A stretch of DNA of 64,000 nt from a virus. Every line of letters begins with the position of its first letter. Positions within the stretch are counted from its first letter, which is position 1. Under the pieces are notes generated by a model that saw nothing but the letters and a program-made list of their open reading frames with translations, did no database searches and was not told where the DNA came from. Where the stretch lies: the IMG/VR virus record IMGVR_UViG_3300028862_000012, positions 159,866 to 223,865 of that record; one strand, given 5' to 3'. Positions 50,578-59,179 of the stretch are shown in pieces. Position numbers and translations under genes: made by a program.

Positions 50578-50856
50578 CTATTCCTCTATAATATAGATAT
50601 AAGTAATACTACTAATTTTAATAATGATAACTCTTTTAGTTGCATCTGACTCAAACGTTATAACATCAGAGCCAACACCCGTTATGTATCCTTTATTACC
50701 TTGCCATGAATTAGTTGTATCACTTGATAAACCAATTTGAATTCTGTAATGATGATCAAAACAATCATAGATATACTGACAAAAAGTATTGTAAGCAAAT
50801 ATACTTGAGGTACATATAACAAGTACTAATATACAGAATAGCTTCTTAGTTTTCAT
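50578..50856 (-). CDS. secreted or membrane-anchored small protein (92 aa)
   Basis: N-terminal signal-like hydrophobic segment (residues 5-20), then a beta-rich part. Its start overlaps the end of the upstream gene by 11 bases. No family recognised. Confidence 0.65.
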   Translation of the reverse strand: MKTKKLFCILVLVICTSSIFAYNTFCQYIYDCFDHHYRIQIGLSSDTTNSWQGNKGYITGVGSDVITFESDATKRVIIIKISSITYIYIIEE

Positions 50857-51121
50857 GTTTATCCTTTATATCAATAGCCAAAAATTTTATATCATTTTTA
50901 CCACAAATTTTCATAATATAAAATTTATTTTCTGTTCGCCATTCTAATTCAAAAAATCCATCATCTGATAAACCGATAAGTGGATTACTTTCTATTTGTA
51001 AGGTATCGAGTAATTCTTTTAGCACTATAGCATTCTCTTTAGCCTTTGCACTATTTATTTCTTCATCTTCTTCAGATAGAGAAACTAAATAGTTAATGCG
51101 TTCTTCAATTCTTGTTTTCAA
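50846..51121 (-). CDS. hypothetical protein (91 aa)
   Basis: Helix-rich N-terminus, beta-rich C-terminus; no family recognised. Confidence 0.65.
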   Translation of the reverse strand: MKTRIEERINYLVSLSEEDEEINSAKAKENAIVLKELLDTLQIESNPLIGLSDDGFFELEWRTENKFYIMKICGKNDIKFLAIDIKDKHEN

Positions 51122-51431
51122 TTATTTTAATTCCTCTAAAAGTATTAGCAGTATAACTCATATCCATTTTAAGTAAGTTAAAATCAGTGAACAAAGTCAG
51201 TGTATCTATGCAATCAGTTATTACACTACAGTCATTTTCTTTCTCTATTTTAATTAATCCGATTAAGCTATCTCCTGAATTATTCACTAATGCTTTATAT
51301 TCAGGATGTACAGCTATAAATTCTTTTGCATTTTTACAACGTTGCTGAAGCTCTTTATAGCTACAACTAAACACTGTATCATAAGCACGCTCAAATTCTT
51401 CTTGTGAATTAAAAGGGCTATTTTTTTCCAT
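51105..51431 (-). CDS. hypothetical protein (108 aa)
   Basis: ATG at 51431 is preferred over 51482, which gives a Leu-rich leader inside the upstream gene. Helical, with no family recognised. Confidence 0.65.
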   Translation of the reverse strand: MEKNSPFNSQEEFERAYDTVFSCSYKELQQRCKNAKEFIAVHPEYKALVNNSGDSLIGLIKIEKENDCSVITDCIDTLTLFTDFNLLKMDMSYTANTFRGIKIIENKN

Positions 51432-51714
51432 TCGATATAGCCTCATTATATTTAAAAGTAGCAGCAATAGATAAAGGATCACTATTACTTTCTGTATTAT
51501 CTTTTCCTGCTAGTTTACAACCAGAATAAATAGTACAAGGAATTTTAAACAGCTTATATAAACAGCGTGGTATAAGTTTTTGCCATGGTTTAGTAAGTGT
51601 AACAACCGCAATATTGAAAGTAGGAACATCATAATCTGTTTTAAATTCAGGTACATCCACTGCTTTTACTGTAAAATCTTTGTCTTGTATTTTAATACTA
51701 AACTTATCACTCAT
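51418..51714 (-). CDS. hypothetical protein (98 aa)
   Basis: No family recognised. Beta-rich N-terminus. Good AAGGAAAAATTA site. Confidence 0.65.
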   Translation of the reverse strand: MSDKFSIKIQDKDFTVKAVDVPEFKTDYDVPTFNIAVVTLTKPWQKLIPRCLYKLFKIPCTIYSGCKLAGKDNTESNSDPLSIAATFKYNEAISNGKK

Positions 51715-51725
51715 TAATTTTTCCT

Positions 51726-51785
51726 TTAATCATACTGAGCCTTGAAATGATCAATAATGAAGCTATTGCTCATTTGATTGCTCAT
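51726..51785 (-). CDS. possible 19-residue peptide
   Basis: A very short frame with ATG at 51785 and TAA at 51726-51728, filling the gap before the 51714 gene. No ribosome site. It is the only feature in this interval, and may be spurious. Confidence 0.25.
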   Translation of the reverse strand: MSNQMSNSFIIDHFKAQYD

Positions 51786-51797
51786 TATCAAATTATA

Positions 51798-52277
51798 TTA
51801 AAAATAAATTATCTTTTTATGCTTTTTTGTTTTAGCATTATATCTACAAGTTTTTTCTAAAAAAAGTTGTTCTCTATTAAAGTTCTCAATATCTGAATAC
51901 TCTTTAAACTTACAACAAAAATCGTGTACATTTAAGTCCTTTACTAAAACGTCAGTATAACTGTTTAGCTTCCATTCTTTTAAAACATGCCATTTAGGAA
52001 ATATATTGTAGTAAGCATATTCTATAGTATAAAAATCTTCATGGAAATATTTTGCTCGAATCTTAAAATGTTTCTTTGTTACATCTTTCCAGTATATACC
52101 ATTAGGATTTATACTGTAATTATAACAGATGCAATCACATAAGTTTTGATCTTTAACATCAAATATTTTTTTTATCTTTGAACAGTAACTAACCAAGTCA
52201 CAAGAATTACAACCCTGCGAATTAGGATCATTTAATACTTTAGAGTATTTTTTGTGATTTTGAATAATTAAGTTCAT
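51798..52277 (-). CDS. Cys-rich protein (159 aa)
   Basis: GCNSCDLVSYC and CDCICYN suggest a zinc or Fe-S site. Basic C-terminus. Starts after TGGAGATACT downstream of a strong promoter. No family recognised. Confidence 0.7.
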   Translation of the reverse strand: MNLIIQNHKKYSKVLNDPNSQGCNSCDLVSYCSKIKKIFDVKDQNLCDCICYNYSINPNGIYWKDVTKKHFKIRAKYFHEDFYTIEYAYYNIFPKWHVLKEWKLNSYTDVLVKDLNVHDFCCKFKEYSDIENFNREQLFLEKTCRYNAKTKKHKKIIYF

Positions 52278-52294
52278 AGTATCTCCATATAAAG

Positions 52295-52323
52295 ATTATA
52301 ATCTATGCTATACTATTTGTCAA
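52295..52323 (-). promoter_or_regulatory. sigma70 promoter for 52277 gene
   Basis: TTGACA (52323-52318), 17-bp spacer and TATAAT (52300-52295): perfect consensus. The -35 box overlaps the stop region of the upstream lipoprotein gene. Confidence 0.75.
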
Positions 52324-52760
52324 TAAACTATTGGAGTAACATTAATAATATCAGCAGTAAGTAATAGATTGGTCATGTTTACCTTATTTGTTTCTATATT
52401 TGAGATACTTTGTACCTTACAAGTAATATCTACTGTAGAGTTTTTTTGCATATCTATAGTAAGATTATCAGGATCATAAAAAAGTGTTGCACCCAGTGGT
52501 GAATCCAAAATTCTTACAATTCTTTTGTTATTAAGTAAATAAACATCTTCTATTATTACTCTAAAATAGAGAGTTTTATTTTTTTCCTTAATAAGCTTTT
52601 CATTTATGTCTGCTTCAAAAACAGACTTCCAATTACTAAAATATTTATCTGTTAAAATATAAGTAAAGGTATTGACTACTTCTGTATTAGGTGTATTAGT
52701 AATTTTATTACTGCAACCAGTGACTAAAATAACAAAAAGTATAATAAAAAACTTTTTCAT
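52320..52760 (-). CDS. lipoprotein (146 aa)
   Basis: Signal peptide with lipobox VTGC (Cys16). The mature part is beta-rich and might be an OB-type fold. It may serve in superinfection exclusion or cell-surface change, as for other phage lipoproteins, but nothing specific is seen. Confidence 0.75.
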   Translation of the reverse strand: MKKFFIILFVILVTGCSNKITNTPNTEVVNTFTYILTDKYFSNWKSVFEADINEKLIKEKNKTLYFRVIIEDVYLLNNKRIVRILDSPLGATLFYDPDNLTIDMQKNSTVDITCKVQSISNIETNKVNMTNLLLTADIINVTPIVY

Positions 52761-52776
52761 ATTATCTCCTTAGTTA

Positions 52777-52805
52777 AGACTAAACTATTTACTAAACTTT
52801 GTCAA
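52777..52805 (-). promoter_or_regulatory. weaker sigma70-type promoter for lipoprotein gene
   Basis: TTGACA (52805-52800), 17-bp spacer and TAGTCT (52782-52777), a poor -10 box. AAGGAGATAAT precedes the ATG. Confidence 0.5.
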
Positions 52806-52835
52806 CAGACAGATATACTATAACTATCTTTGTTT

Positions 52836-53108
52836 TTAAACCTCATATAAATCTATATTTGTATAGCTTCGACCTTCAACTAAATTTTTTCGTTGTTCCT
52901 CGACAATGCCTCTTTTAATTTGAAGTTTAATAATTATATTTGTTTCTTTAGTCATACTCTCTGTATAATTGCATACTTTATAGTCTTCATAAAGATTATT
53001 ATGAAATTCAAGTCTTTTATTAAGCCAATCTAGTTGTTTATCAAACAAGTTAAAGTCATTATCTCTCTGTATTCTCTTTTCTGCTAAAATCTTTTCTGCT
53101 AAAATCAT
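52836..53108 (-). CDS. hypothetical coiled-coil protein (90 aa)
   Basis: Charged helical protein with a short repeat at the start (ILAEKILAEKR). No family recognised. Confidence 0.7.
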   Translation of the reverse strand: MILAEKILAEKRIQRDNDFNLFDKQLDWLNKRLEFHNNLYEDYKVCNYTESMTKETNIIIKLQIKRGIVEEQRKNLVEGRSYTNIDLYEV

Positions 53109-53119
53109 AATAACCTCTT

Positions 53120-53431
53120 TTAATTATTATAGATCCATCCAAAGCCTAGCCAACGATAGATATGAGCATGGTTAGCACCATACTTATTTATTTTGGTAAT
53201 CTTCCAGTACCATTTGTTAGCGTTTACAAACCATGACTTATTATGAAACTCCACATATGGCTTTACATATGGTTCTACATAGTGTTCTACATCTACACTT
53301 TCAAGAGTTAAACCACTATCAGGATCAACAAAATCCCATAGTGCTTTTTCAATCAGCTTTTTAATATCCTCTTCAGGATAAGCACAAAAAGCTGAACAGC
53401 ATGAAACCTTAAATTTATAAACAGTTGCCAT
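53120..53431 (-). CDS. hypothetical protein (103 aa)
   Basis: Contains a short repeat VEHYVEPYVKPYVEFH and many aromatics. No family recognised. AAGGAGATACT site. Confidence 0.7.
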   Translation of the reverse strand: MATVYKFKVSCCSAFCAYPEEDIKKLIEKALWDFVDPDSGLTLESVDVEHYVEPYVKPYVEFHNKSWFVNANKWYWKITKINKYGANHAHIYRWLGFGWIYNN

Positions 53432-53440
53432 AGTATCTCC

Positions 53441-53536
53441 TTAATGTACACTAACCAGAATAGTAAAAAATATCATATAACCAAGTCCTACTGCCATGAT
53501 AAGTTTACCTGCATTATTTCCTAAAAACTTTAGCAT
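53441..53536 (-). CDS. single-span membrane peptide (31 aa)
   Basis: ATG after AAGGAGTAACT, with one hydrophobic segment over about 20 residues. No family recognised. Confidence 0.5.
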   Translation of the reverse strand: MLKFLGNNAGKLIMAVGLGYMIFFTILVSVH

Positions 53537-53538
53537 AG

Positions 53539-53814
53539 TTACTCCTTATGGACATTAATATCTGTCTCTTCTTTTTCATTATCTATAGTCATATTATAGA
53601 AGCTCATATTAGCTGCTTTTACACTACTGATGATAGTAATTACTATAGATATTGCAAATAGAATAATTGTGATCGTTTCTTTCCAGCCCAATTTTGAAAA
53701 TTTCATAAAAATAGGAATAGAAAAATGTAAAAGATATACACAGTTTATTCCAAAGAATGTAGCAGTACTAAATTTCCATGCAAGATAAAAAGCACTAAAT
53801 TTTTTCGTTCTCAT
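53539..53814 (-). CDS. membrane protein (91 aa)
   Basis: Two membrane segments (about 14-33 and 45-66), charged C-terminus. No family recognised. Confidence 0.7.
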   Translation of the reverse strand: MRTKKFSAFYLAWKFSTATFFGINCVYLLHFSIPIFMKFSKLGWKETITIILFAISIVITIISSVKAANMSFYNMTIDNEKEETDINVHKE

Positions 53815-53838
53815 ACTTACTCCTTATAAGCATATACC

Positions 53839-54459
53839 TTATTTGATATTTCTAAAACTCTCTCGTTTATTAAACCCATGATTAACTACTTTCTCAATAT
53901 CAGGAACATAGGCTATATCTTTATCATTTTTTAGTGAAGAGATATAAGTAGAAATATCCTTCCAAATATTTTCAGGATTAATTAAGTGAGTAATTTGAGT
54001 ACCAGAAAGTATAGGCAAATCAATAGAAATACCTTCCTCAACTGTATAGGATGAATAGTCAGGTTCATCATTTTTATTGTTCCTCCAGTTAAAACCATTC
54101 CAAGGAATTTTTACTGACTTAATACTGATAGGATAACCAAATTTGTTTTCATTATTGGTGAAAGTATTTACTATTTTCATAGAACATGAAATAAAATCCC
54201 TTCCATTATAGCTGTTCTTATCAAATTTAAAATCAAACATTTTAATCAAGTACTGAACATATCCTGTTTCAAGTATAATAAATTGTTCAATATCTTTATA
54301 TCCACTAGTGTGTTCAGCTTGACGAGTTGTTTCATAACTTACAAAACTATTGTCAGTGCAAATAATACTACCACGCCGATCAAAGGTTATTAGTTTGTCC
54401 TCACCATAGATATGAGAAAAATAATCATAATAGTCTTTGTTTTTATCAAGTATATACAT
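53839..54459 (-). CDS. hypothetical protein (206 aa)
   Basis: No family recognised. Asp/Tyr/Asn-rich, alpha/beta. Confidence 0.7.
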   Translation of the reverse strand: MYILDKNKDYYDYFSHIYGEDKLITFDRRGSIICTDNSFVSYETTRQAEHTSGYKDIEQFIILETGYVQYLIKMFDFKFDKNSYNGRDFISCSMKIVNTFTNNENKFGYPISIKSVKIPWNGFNWRNNKNDEPDYSSYTVEEGISIDLPILSGTQITHLINPENIWKDISTYISSLKNDKDIAYVPDIEKVVNHGFNKRESFRNIK

Positions 54460-54466
54460 ATACTAC

Positions 54467-54598
54467 CTACTTTGATTTAATCAGGTTACTATCATTTCGT
54501 TTATTACCAGAACAGCCTTTTGATTGTTTCCGCTTTGAATACCCGTTTTTCTTATGTTTTCCAAACCACCGATATTCACCAAACTTTTCGGGCCACAT
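54467..54598 (-). CDS. small basic protein (43 aa)
   Basis: Short gene after TAAGGAGAAACT. Very basic (KHKKNGYSKRKQSKG), suited to nucleic-acid binding. Begins with MWPEKFGEYRWFG. No family recognised. Confidence 0.6.
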   Translation of the reverse strand: MWPEKFGEYRWFGKHKKNGYSKRKQSKGCSGNKRNDSNLIKSK

Positions 54599-54607
54599 AG
54601 TTTCTCC

Positions 54608-54862
54608 TTACTTATATAGAGTTTCAGCAATGTCGTGAATGTAATTAGCTAATGCAATGTTTTCATCAGCAATGCTTGGATACAATATTCTTCGAGCTTT
54701 TTCGTCATCATTGGCATCAACAAATCCAAGTATTTCGTATGAAATACCAGAAGAATAATGAATAATATCTCCAACGCTCATAGCAAGCTCTTTTTCATCA
54801 GAGCAAAAAGTATAAAATCGATCTGATGAATCTGTGCTTTTTAGACAAATAAGTTTTGTCAT
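54608..54862 (-). CDS. hypothetical protein (84 aa)
   Basis: No family recognised; acidic. AAAAGGAGATTTT site. Confidence 0.7.
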   Translation of the reverse strand: MTKLICLKSTDSSDRFYTFCSDEKELAMSVGDIIHYSSGISYEILGFVDANDDEKARRILYPSIADENIALANYIHDIAETLYK

Positions 54863-54873
54863 AAAATCTCCTT

Positions 54874-55155
54874 TTAATTTAGTACATATCCATAATTACA
54901 TTGTAGAAAGAAAAAAGCTTCTTTAATATCGTCAGTATATGTTTCCAATACAAAAGCCAGTGGAACATAGATTTCTTCAAATCTTTCCTCTACAAAAAAA
55001 CCGGGAAGGTTATTAATAATTTCTACAGCTTTTTGATAAGTCATATCTGATTGTGGAGTCCATTCTTTCATGTCCGTTCCGCAATCTTCTGCACGATGAG
55101 CAGAACATCCAAGTGTGTTTATTGTACCACAATTTTCACAAGTTTTTTCACACAT
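54874..55155 (-). CDS. zinc-finger-like protein (93 aa)
   Basis: N-terminal CEKTCENC...C..H..DC cluster (residues 2-25), likely metal binding. Helical rest. No family recognised. Confidence 0.7.
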   Translation of the reverse strand: MCEKTCENCGTINTLGCSAHRAEDCGTDMKEWTPQSDMTYQKAVEIINNLPGFFVEERFEEIYVPLAFVLETYTDDIKEAFFFLQCNYGYVLN

Positions 55156-55157
55156 AG

Positions 55158-55598
55158 TTATTCCTGTACTCCTTCATCAAATTTAAGTAAACTTTTATCT
55201 ACTTCTTCAACAATCATTATAGTTCCATTGTTTATATGATTAAGAAAATCAGCTACAAGAAAAACATGTGTATTTCCATAGTCAACTGACTTCATTTCAA
55301 TTATATAATTATTATACCAATGGTCTTTAATTTCATGATGATTAGAAATTAAAATATTATATTTTCCATTATTATAAAGTTTGCATCTTACATTTTCTTC
55401 ATAAAGAAAGTGATAAGGATTATCAATGTTAGTAACTCTAAAAGGCATTAGAACAGTAAAATTTTCTCCTCGCTCTCGTACATAAGCAAGAAAATCTATT
55501 TAGTTTATATATCCGACCATACCTCTCTGATAAAGTTCCTTCAGTGTCATGGAATAAGGAATTTCTTTTTCAAAGTAACTTTCATATTTTAAAATCAT
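55158..55598 (-). pseudogene. hypothetical protein with in-frame TAA at codon 33
   Basis: ATG at 55598 shares ATGA with the upstream stop. The frame is open to 55158 except for a TAA at 55500-55502 (…GYIN-stop-IDFLAYV…). A shorter product can start at ATG 55448 (96 residues). CAA to TAA, error or readthrough would explain it. No family recognised. Confidence 0.55.
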
Positions 55599-55999
55599 AT
55601 TTCCATTTCCTTCAGCTTGTTTACTTTGTCAATGATTTCCTGCATTGAAGGGGTATCAATATGACAAGGAAGGGAGGAATAGCTCAAGTCATTGTAAGCA
55701 TTATCCATAGTAAGATTATTGTCCATTGCCATATCTGCCAAAGCTTGACCAAACATATTGCAACGAATAAGATCTGCATTATCAGTGATTCCTGCATTAG
55801 CAAAGTGTAGAGTAATAGAACTGCTAATAAAAGTTACTTTTTTGTTGTAGATATCACGAGCTACTTCACGCTCTACAACACGACCAGTTTTGATATTTGC
55901 ATGACTAAAAGGAGTGTCATATAATTCATTGTGTTTTGCATCAATCATATCCATTTCTTTGCGTGTTTCAGGTTGCCAGTTGGTAATAAAAGTAATCAT
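55595..55999 (-). CDS. hypothetical protein (134 aa)
   Basis: No family recognised; alpha/beta. GAGGAGATACT site. Confidence 0.7.
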   Translation of the reverse strand: MITFITNWQPETRKEMDMIDAKHNELYDTPFSHANIKTGRVVEREVARDIYNKKVTFISSSITLHFANAGITDNADLIRCNMFGQALADMAMDNNLTMDNAYNDLSYSSLPCHIDTPSMQEIIDKVNKLKEMEI

Positions 56000-56012
56000 A
56001 GTATCTCCTCGG

Positions 56013-56150
56013 TTATCGAAAGTTTGTTTTAAAAGAAATAAATCCTATTCTATAAAGGTAGCTTGGCTTATTTCTTCCATATCCTACTAAGCCTTTTCCA
56101 AAAGAAGGTTTTGCCGTAAACCAAAAAATTACTGATTTAATAACGATCAT
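56013..56150 (-). CDS. small basic protein (45 aa)
   Basis: The ATG shares ATGA with the upstream stop. Hydrophobic N-terminus, basic and aromatic C-terminus. No family recognised. Confidence 0.55.
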   Translation of the reverse strand: MIVIKSVIFWFTAKPSFGKGLVGYGRNKPSYLYRIGFISFKTNFR

Positions 56151-56332
56151 TCTTTTTCTCCCATTTCAAAGTGTTTATTGAAGTAGCTAGTAATAGACTG
56201 CTTCACTTTAACAGCGGAGTCAGATGATTTATAATCACCACGATTCTTATTAATATAATGATCGATAGCTTCATTAAAAGCTTCCATCATCTGTTCCTTA
56301 GTATTTATTTGTTTCTTCTGAATGTCTTTCAT
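56147..56332 (-). CDS. small helical protein behind a poly-G ribosome site (61 aa)
   Basis: Charged, all-helical. The ATG is preceded by G8 and AATAA; the G8 run (plus strand C8, 56338-56345) stands in for the usual AAGGAG. Read from a strong promoter with copy C of the upstream element. Confidence 0.65.
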   Translation of the reverse strand: MKDIQKKQINTKEQMMEAFNEAIDHYINKNRGDYKSSDSAVKVKQSITSYFNKHFEMGEKE

Positions 56333-56358
56333 TTATTCCCCCCCCATCTGATATAGTA

Positions 56359-56387
56359 ATTCTACCACTTAATTACTTTACTGTCAA
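56359..56387 (-). promoter_or_regulatory. sigma70 promoter for 56332-gene unit
   Basis: TTGACA (56387-56382), 17-bp spacer and TAGAAT (56364-56359) on the minus strand. Confidence 0.75.
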
Positions 56388-56453
56388 CTAAAAAAGTGGT
56401 ATTTTAGTAATTATTTTTTAATAAATACTTCAGCTACTTTAGTATAATTTAAG
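56382..56453. repeat. upstream A/T element, copy C
   Basis: Third copy of the roughly 70-bp A/T-rich element that ends in a -35 box; closest to copies at 35994 and 36730. Confidence 0.6.
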
Positions 56454-56510
56454 ACACTTTTACATATAATGTCATAATAAATATCGCTTTTTTTTATTAA
56501 AAAAAATACC

Positions 56511-56539
56511 TTGACATACCTATATTAGTCTATTACAAT
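56511..56539 (+). promoter_or_regulatory. sigma70 promoter for 56563-57125
   Basis: TTGACA (56511-56516), 17-bp spacer and TACAAT (56534-56539). TAGGAGGAAAT precedes the ATG. Confidence 0.75.
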
Positions 56540-56562
56540 CTATTATAGGTATAGGAGGAAAT

Positions 56563-56877
56563 ATGAAAAACAATACTATGAAAAGTGACACTGAACATAG
56601 AGACGTTATTCAATCCATTGTTTACTTAAATCCTTGGGCTAGAGTTAATGAGCCAAAAGAATATAAAAGATGCAATGTACCTATAATTGAATATGCTAAT
56701 TGTACTATAGTTCAAATATCTGACGATCAATGGGATGTAGTTAAATCAGGTAAATGCATAGCTCAACGAGCAGGAAAAAGTAGTGCAATGCAAGTAGCAG
56801 ATATAGTCAGTGATATTATGTGTCCTGACTATAGCATAGTTCAAGAGCGTATGCTCTGTATGTACGATCATTATTAG
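56563..56877 (+). CDS. hypothetical protein (104 aa)
   Basis: No family recognised. Alpha/beta, with a QISDDQWDVVKSGK segment. One of two rightward genes between leftward blocks, with its own promoter; probably an accessory or early gene. Confidence 0.7.
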   Translation: MKNNTMKSDTEHRDVIQSIVYLNPWARVNEPKEYKRCNVPIIEYANCTIVQISDDQWDVVKSGKCIAQRAGKSSAMQVADIVSDIMCPDYSIVQERMLCMYDHY

Positions 56878-56885
56878 GAGTAAAT

Positions 56886-57125
56886 ATGTTTCACAAAATT
56901 CAATTCGATGTAATTAATGGTACTGTTGAGGTATCAGAGTTTGATACTGAAATAGTAGACTATGGATTTTTCTCTGATCATTATCGCTATAGTGATATCT
57001 GCACTATACTTAATCATCATAGTGCTATTATGGTAGGTGCTATGACCGTTTCAGATAAGCATTTTGATAAAATAGATCAGGAGTACGGAATTAAAAAACT
57101 CTGTACCCCTGATTCTTATTTATAA
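56886..57125 (+). CDS. hypothetical protein (79 aa)
   Basis: No family recognised; acidic, His/Asp/Tyr-rich. Starts after TTAGGAGTAAAT. Confidence 0.7.
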   Translation: MFHKIQFDVINGTVEVSEFDTEIVDYGFFSDHYRYSDICTILNHHSAIMVGAMTVSDKHFDKIDQEYGIKKLCTPDSYL

Positions 57126-57143
57126 AGAATTTCGCGAATAATA

Positions 57144-57410
57144 TTACTTACAGAAATCATTTACCATATTTGCAAAAGTATTAGCATCTCCGTATTTGAT
57201 CCACATATAACATAGAAATACATCTTCATAGATACAGTCTTTTAACTCATTAAAAGAAGGTTTAATACCAGCTAGGGCTGATTCTAATAGTACTAGCTGT
57301 TTATCTAACTGAATCCAGTTAGATTCGCCAAAAGTATTATATTCTGGTAAAGTTTTTCTTTCATTATACAAAAAGTCTATTACCTTTGTCAGTCTATCTT
57401 TTGATACCAT
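57144..57410 (-). CDS. hypothetical protein (88 aa)
   Basis: Helical; no family recognised. Follows the peptidase gene, so may be co-transcribed with it. Confidence 0.7.
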   Translation of the reverse strand: MVSKDRLTKVIDFLYNERKTLPEYNTFGESNWIQLDKQLVLLESALAGIKPSFNELKDCIYEDVFLCYMWIKYGDANTFANMVNDFCK

Positions 57411-57419
57411 ACTAGTTCC

Positions 57420-58523
57420 TTATTTATTAAAATCATATACAGAATATTCTTTCCAGTCAAGAGTAGTTACATGTGTGTTAGCAAATTCAATTATGTCATC
57501 ATAGGTAATAGTATCTAGATGCATTAAATCATTTACTTCGCTACGCCTGTTGTATTCAAAATTATAGCTAAGTTTTACATTATTAATATTCTTTAACTTT
57601 AAACTTATTTCTTTCTTTGATTTGATTTTATTAAACCGGTCTTCAGTAATGTAGCTTAATAGGTTGCTTGTAAACTCTTTTAAATTACTAAAATAGATAT
57701 CTACATTAGCTTTACTTACAGAGCTAGTTATACTAAAGAAAACTCTGTTATTAAAATAAGTAGGATACATTTGCACCCAATAGGCAATACCAAGTTTTTC
57801 TCGAATAAGTTTAACTAAAGGACTAGTCAATCCATCATCCAACATATCAGCAATAAATTGCGCTATGTATAACTTATCTGGGGTTATAGCATTACTTACA
57901 TAGCTTACATCTATACAATTATCGTCAATAGCTTCAATTTTTATAGGTGTAAAATATTGTTGTTTTTCAATAATAGAAAGATCATAATCAGTAGGAGCTA
58001 CTCTTGAATTGCTAAAACTCTGATTACTTGAAATTTCATTTACAGTATAATAGTGAAAATATTTGTTATAATACTCTTTAACTATATCAAAAGTTAGATT
58101 ATCTAATGCTTCCTTTATACCAGCACAACTTACTATACCAAACTTTTGTAAGCATATATTCATATATAAAGCATTATCATTATCTGAAAACATATCATTT
58201 ACTTCTTGCTTTACAATAGGTAGCTCTTTTTCAAAATCTTCCAGTTTCGGAATATAGGTAGTCACACATTTTACAAACTTGTGTTTAACTGTATCAAGTT
58301 CTGAAGCTAATCCGCTAAGAAAGAAAAATACTTCTGTGTCGCTCGTGTAAGCATTATTATACAAACACTTTTCATTAAAAAATTCTTCATATTCTTTATA
58401 GCTATTACATATCATATGTTCAAGTAAATGACATATGCCAAAGGTAGGTAGTGTTTCATGAGTTACAGGGCCAGTGTAACTAATACCAATAAAGTTTTCT
58501 TCTGTGTTCGCGTGTATAAACAT
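57420..58523 (-). CDS. M16-family (insulinase-type) zinc peptidase
   Basis: A 367-residue protein. The inverted zinc motif HLLEHM (HxxEH, about residues 32-36) and a downstream Glu in PIVKQEVNDM (about 107) fit M16 peptidases. The C-terminal half has a second alpha/beta domain with LVKLIREKLGIAYWV, the typical R..Y region of the inactive domain. It degrades peptides or small proteins. Rare in phages; a target in the host or in capsid maturation is possible. Confidence 0.75.
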   Translation of the reverse strand: MFIHANTEENFIGISYTGPVTHETLPTFGICHLLEHMICNSYKEYEEFFNEKCLYNNAYTSDTEVFFFLSGLASELDTVKHKFVKCVTTYIPKLEDFEKELPIVKQEVNDMFSDNDNALYMNICLQKFGIVSCAGIKEALDNLTFDIVKEYYNKYFHYYTVNEISSNQSFSNSRVAPTDYDLSIIEKQQYFTPIKIEAIDDNCIDVSYVSNAITPDKLYIAQFIADMLDDGLTSPLVKLIREKLGIAYWVQMYPTYFNNRVFFSITSSVSKANVDIYFSNLKEFTSNLLSYITEDRFNKIKSKKEISLKLKNINNVKLSYNFEYNRRSEVNDLMHLDTITYDDIIEFANTHVTTLDWKEYSVYDFNK

Positions 58524-58533
58524 ATAATTCCTT

Positions 58534-58818
58534 TTAAATTTCTTCGATATTTAATTCTTTTTTATTTGATGATAAAAACTTACAGAAATAGTTAATTCTA
58601 TTTTCCAAACTTTGATCTTCTGGCTCTTGAATATTGGAAATAAAGAAATTATATTCCTTTTCTGACTTAAAAAACCATTTATTAGTTCTCTTTGATAAAA
58701 GCCATAACAAAGATATATTGTATTCAGTTTTGTTTAAAACAATACCTTGATTATAAATAGTATTTACTATTACATCAATTTCTTCTTTTTTTATTTCCAT
58801 CAGTTTCTTCTTTTTCAT
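58534..58818 (-). CDS. hypothetical protein (94 aa)
   Basis: Lys/Glu/Asn-rich, helical. The start overlaps the upstream stop (TAATG). No family recognised. Confidence 0.7.
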   Translation of the reverse strand: MKKKKLMEIKKEEIDVIVNTIYNQGIVLNKTEYNISLLWLLSKRTNKWFFKSEKEYNFFISNIQEPEDQSLENRINYFCKFLSSNKKELNIEEI

Positions 58819-59135
58819 TATTCATTATTTACTCCTTGTAAATTAAATCCATTAAGCAAGATTACTCGCTTATTCTGATACATAAAGTATTCTGATATAA
58901 TAAAATAGTTATGTAGTACCATATACTCCATATCCTCGGTTTCTTGTATAGTTAAATCCCTTACTGTACACAAGCTGTACTTTCTATACCCTGTATGAGT
59001 ATCGCATAGTTTTTCTATGCACTTTTTTGCGCTATTCCAACTAATGTCTGGTTGATCAGTTTCTATAAAATAGATCGAAATACCCGAAGTGTTAGGTAAT
59101 TGGTTTAGAAAACGATAGAAGAATTGTAGTTCCAT
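58818..59135 (-). CDS. hypothetical protein (105 aa)
   Basis: No family recognised; alpha/beta. The ATG lies 8 bases after the -10 box, so the leader is almost absent. Confidence 0.7.
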   Translation of the reverse strand: MELQFFYRFLNQLPNTSGISIYFIETDQPDISWNSAKKCIEKLCDTHTGYRKYSLCTVRDLTIQETEDMEYMVLHNYFIISEYFMYQNKRVILLNGFNLQGVNNE

Positions 59136-59143
59136 ATAGTAGG

Positions 59144-59172
59144 ATTATAGCAGGTAAAGAGTGATATGTCAA
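59144..59172 (-). promoter_or_regulatory. sigma70 promoter, near-leaderless
   Basis: TTGACA (59172-59167), 17-bp spacer and TATAAT (59149-59144): perfect consensus on the minus strand. Confidence 0.75.
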
Positions 59173-59179
59173 TTAGTAA

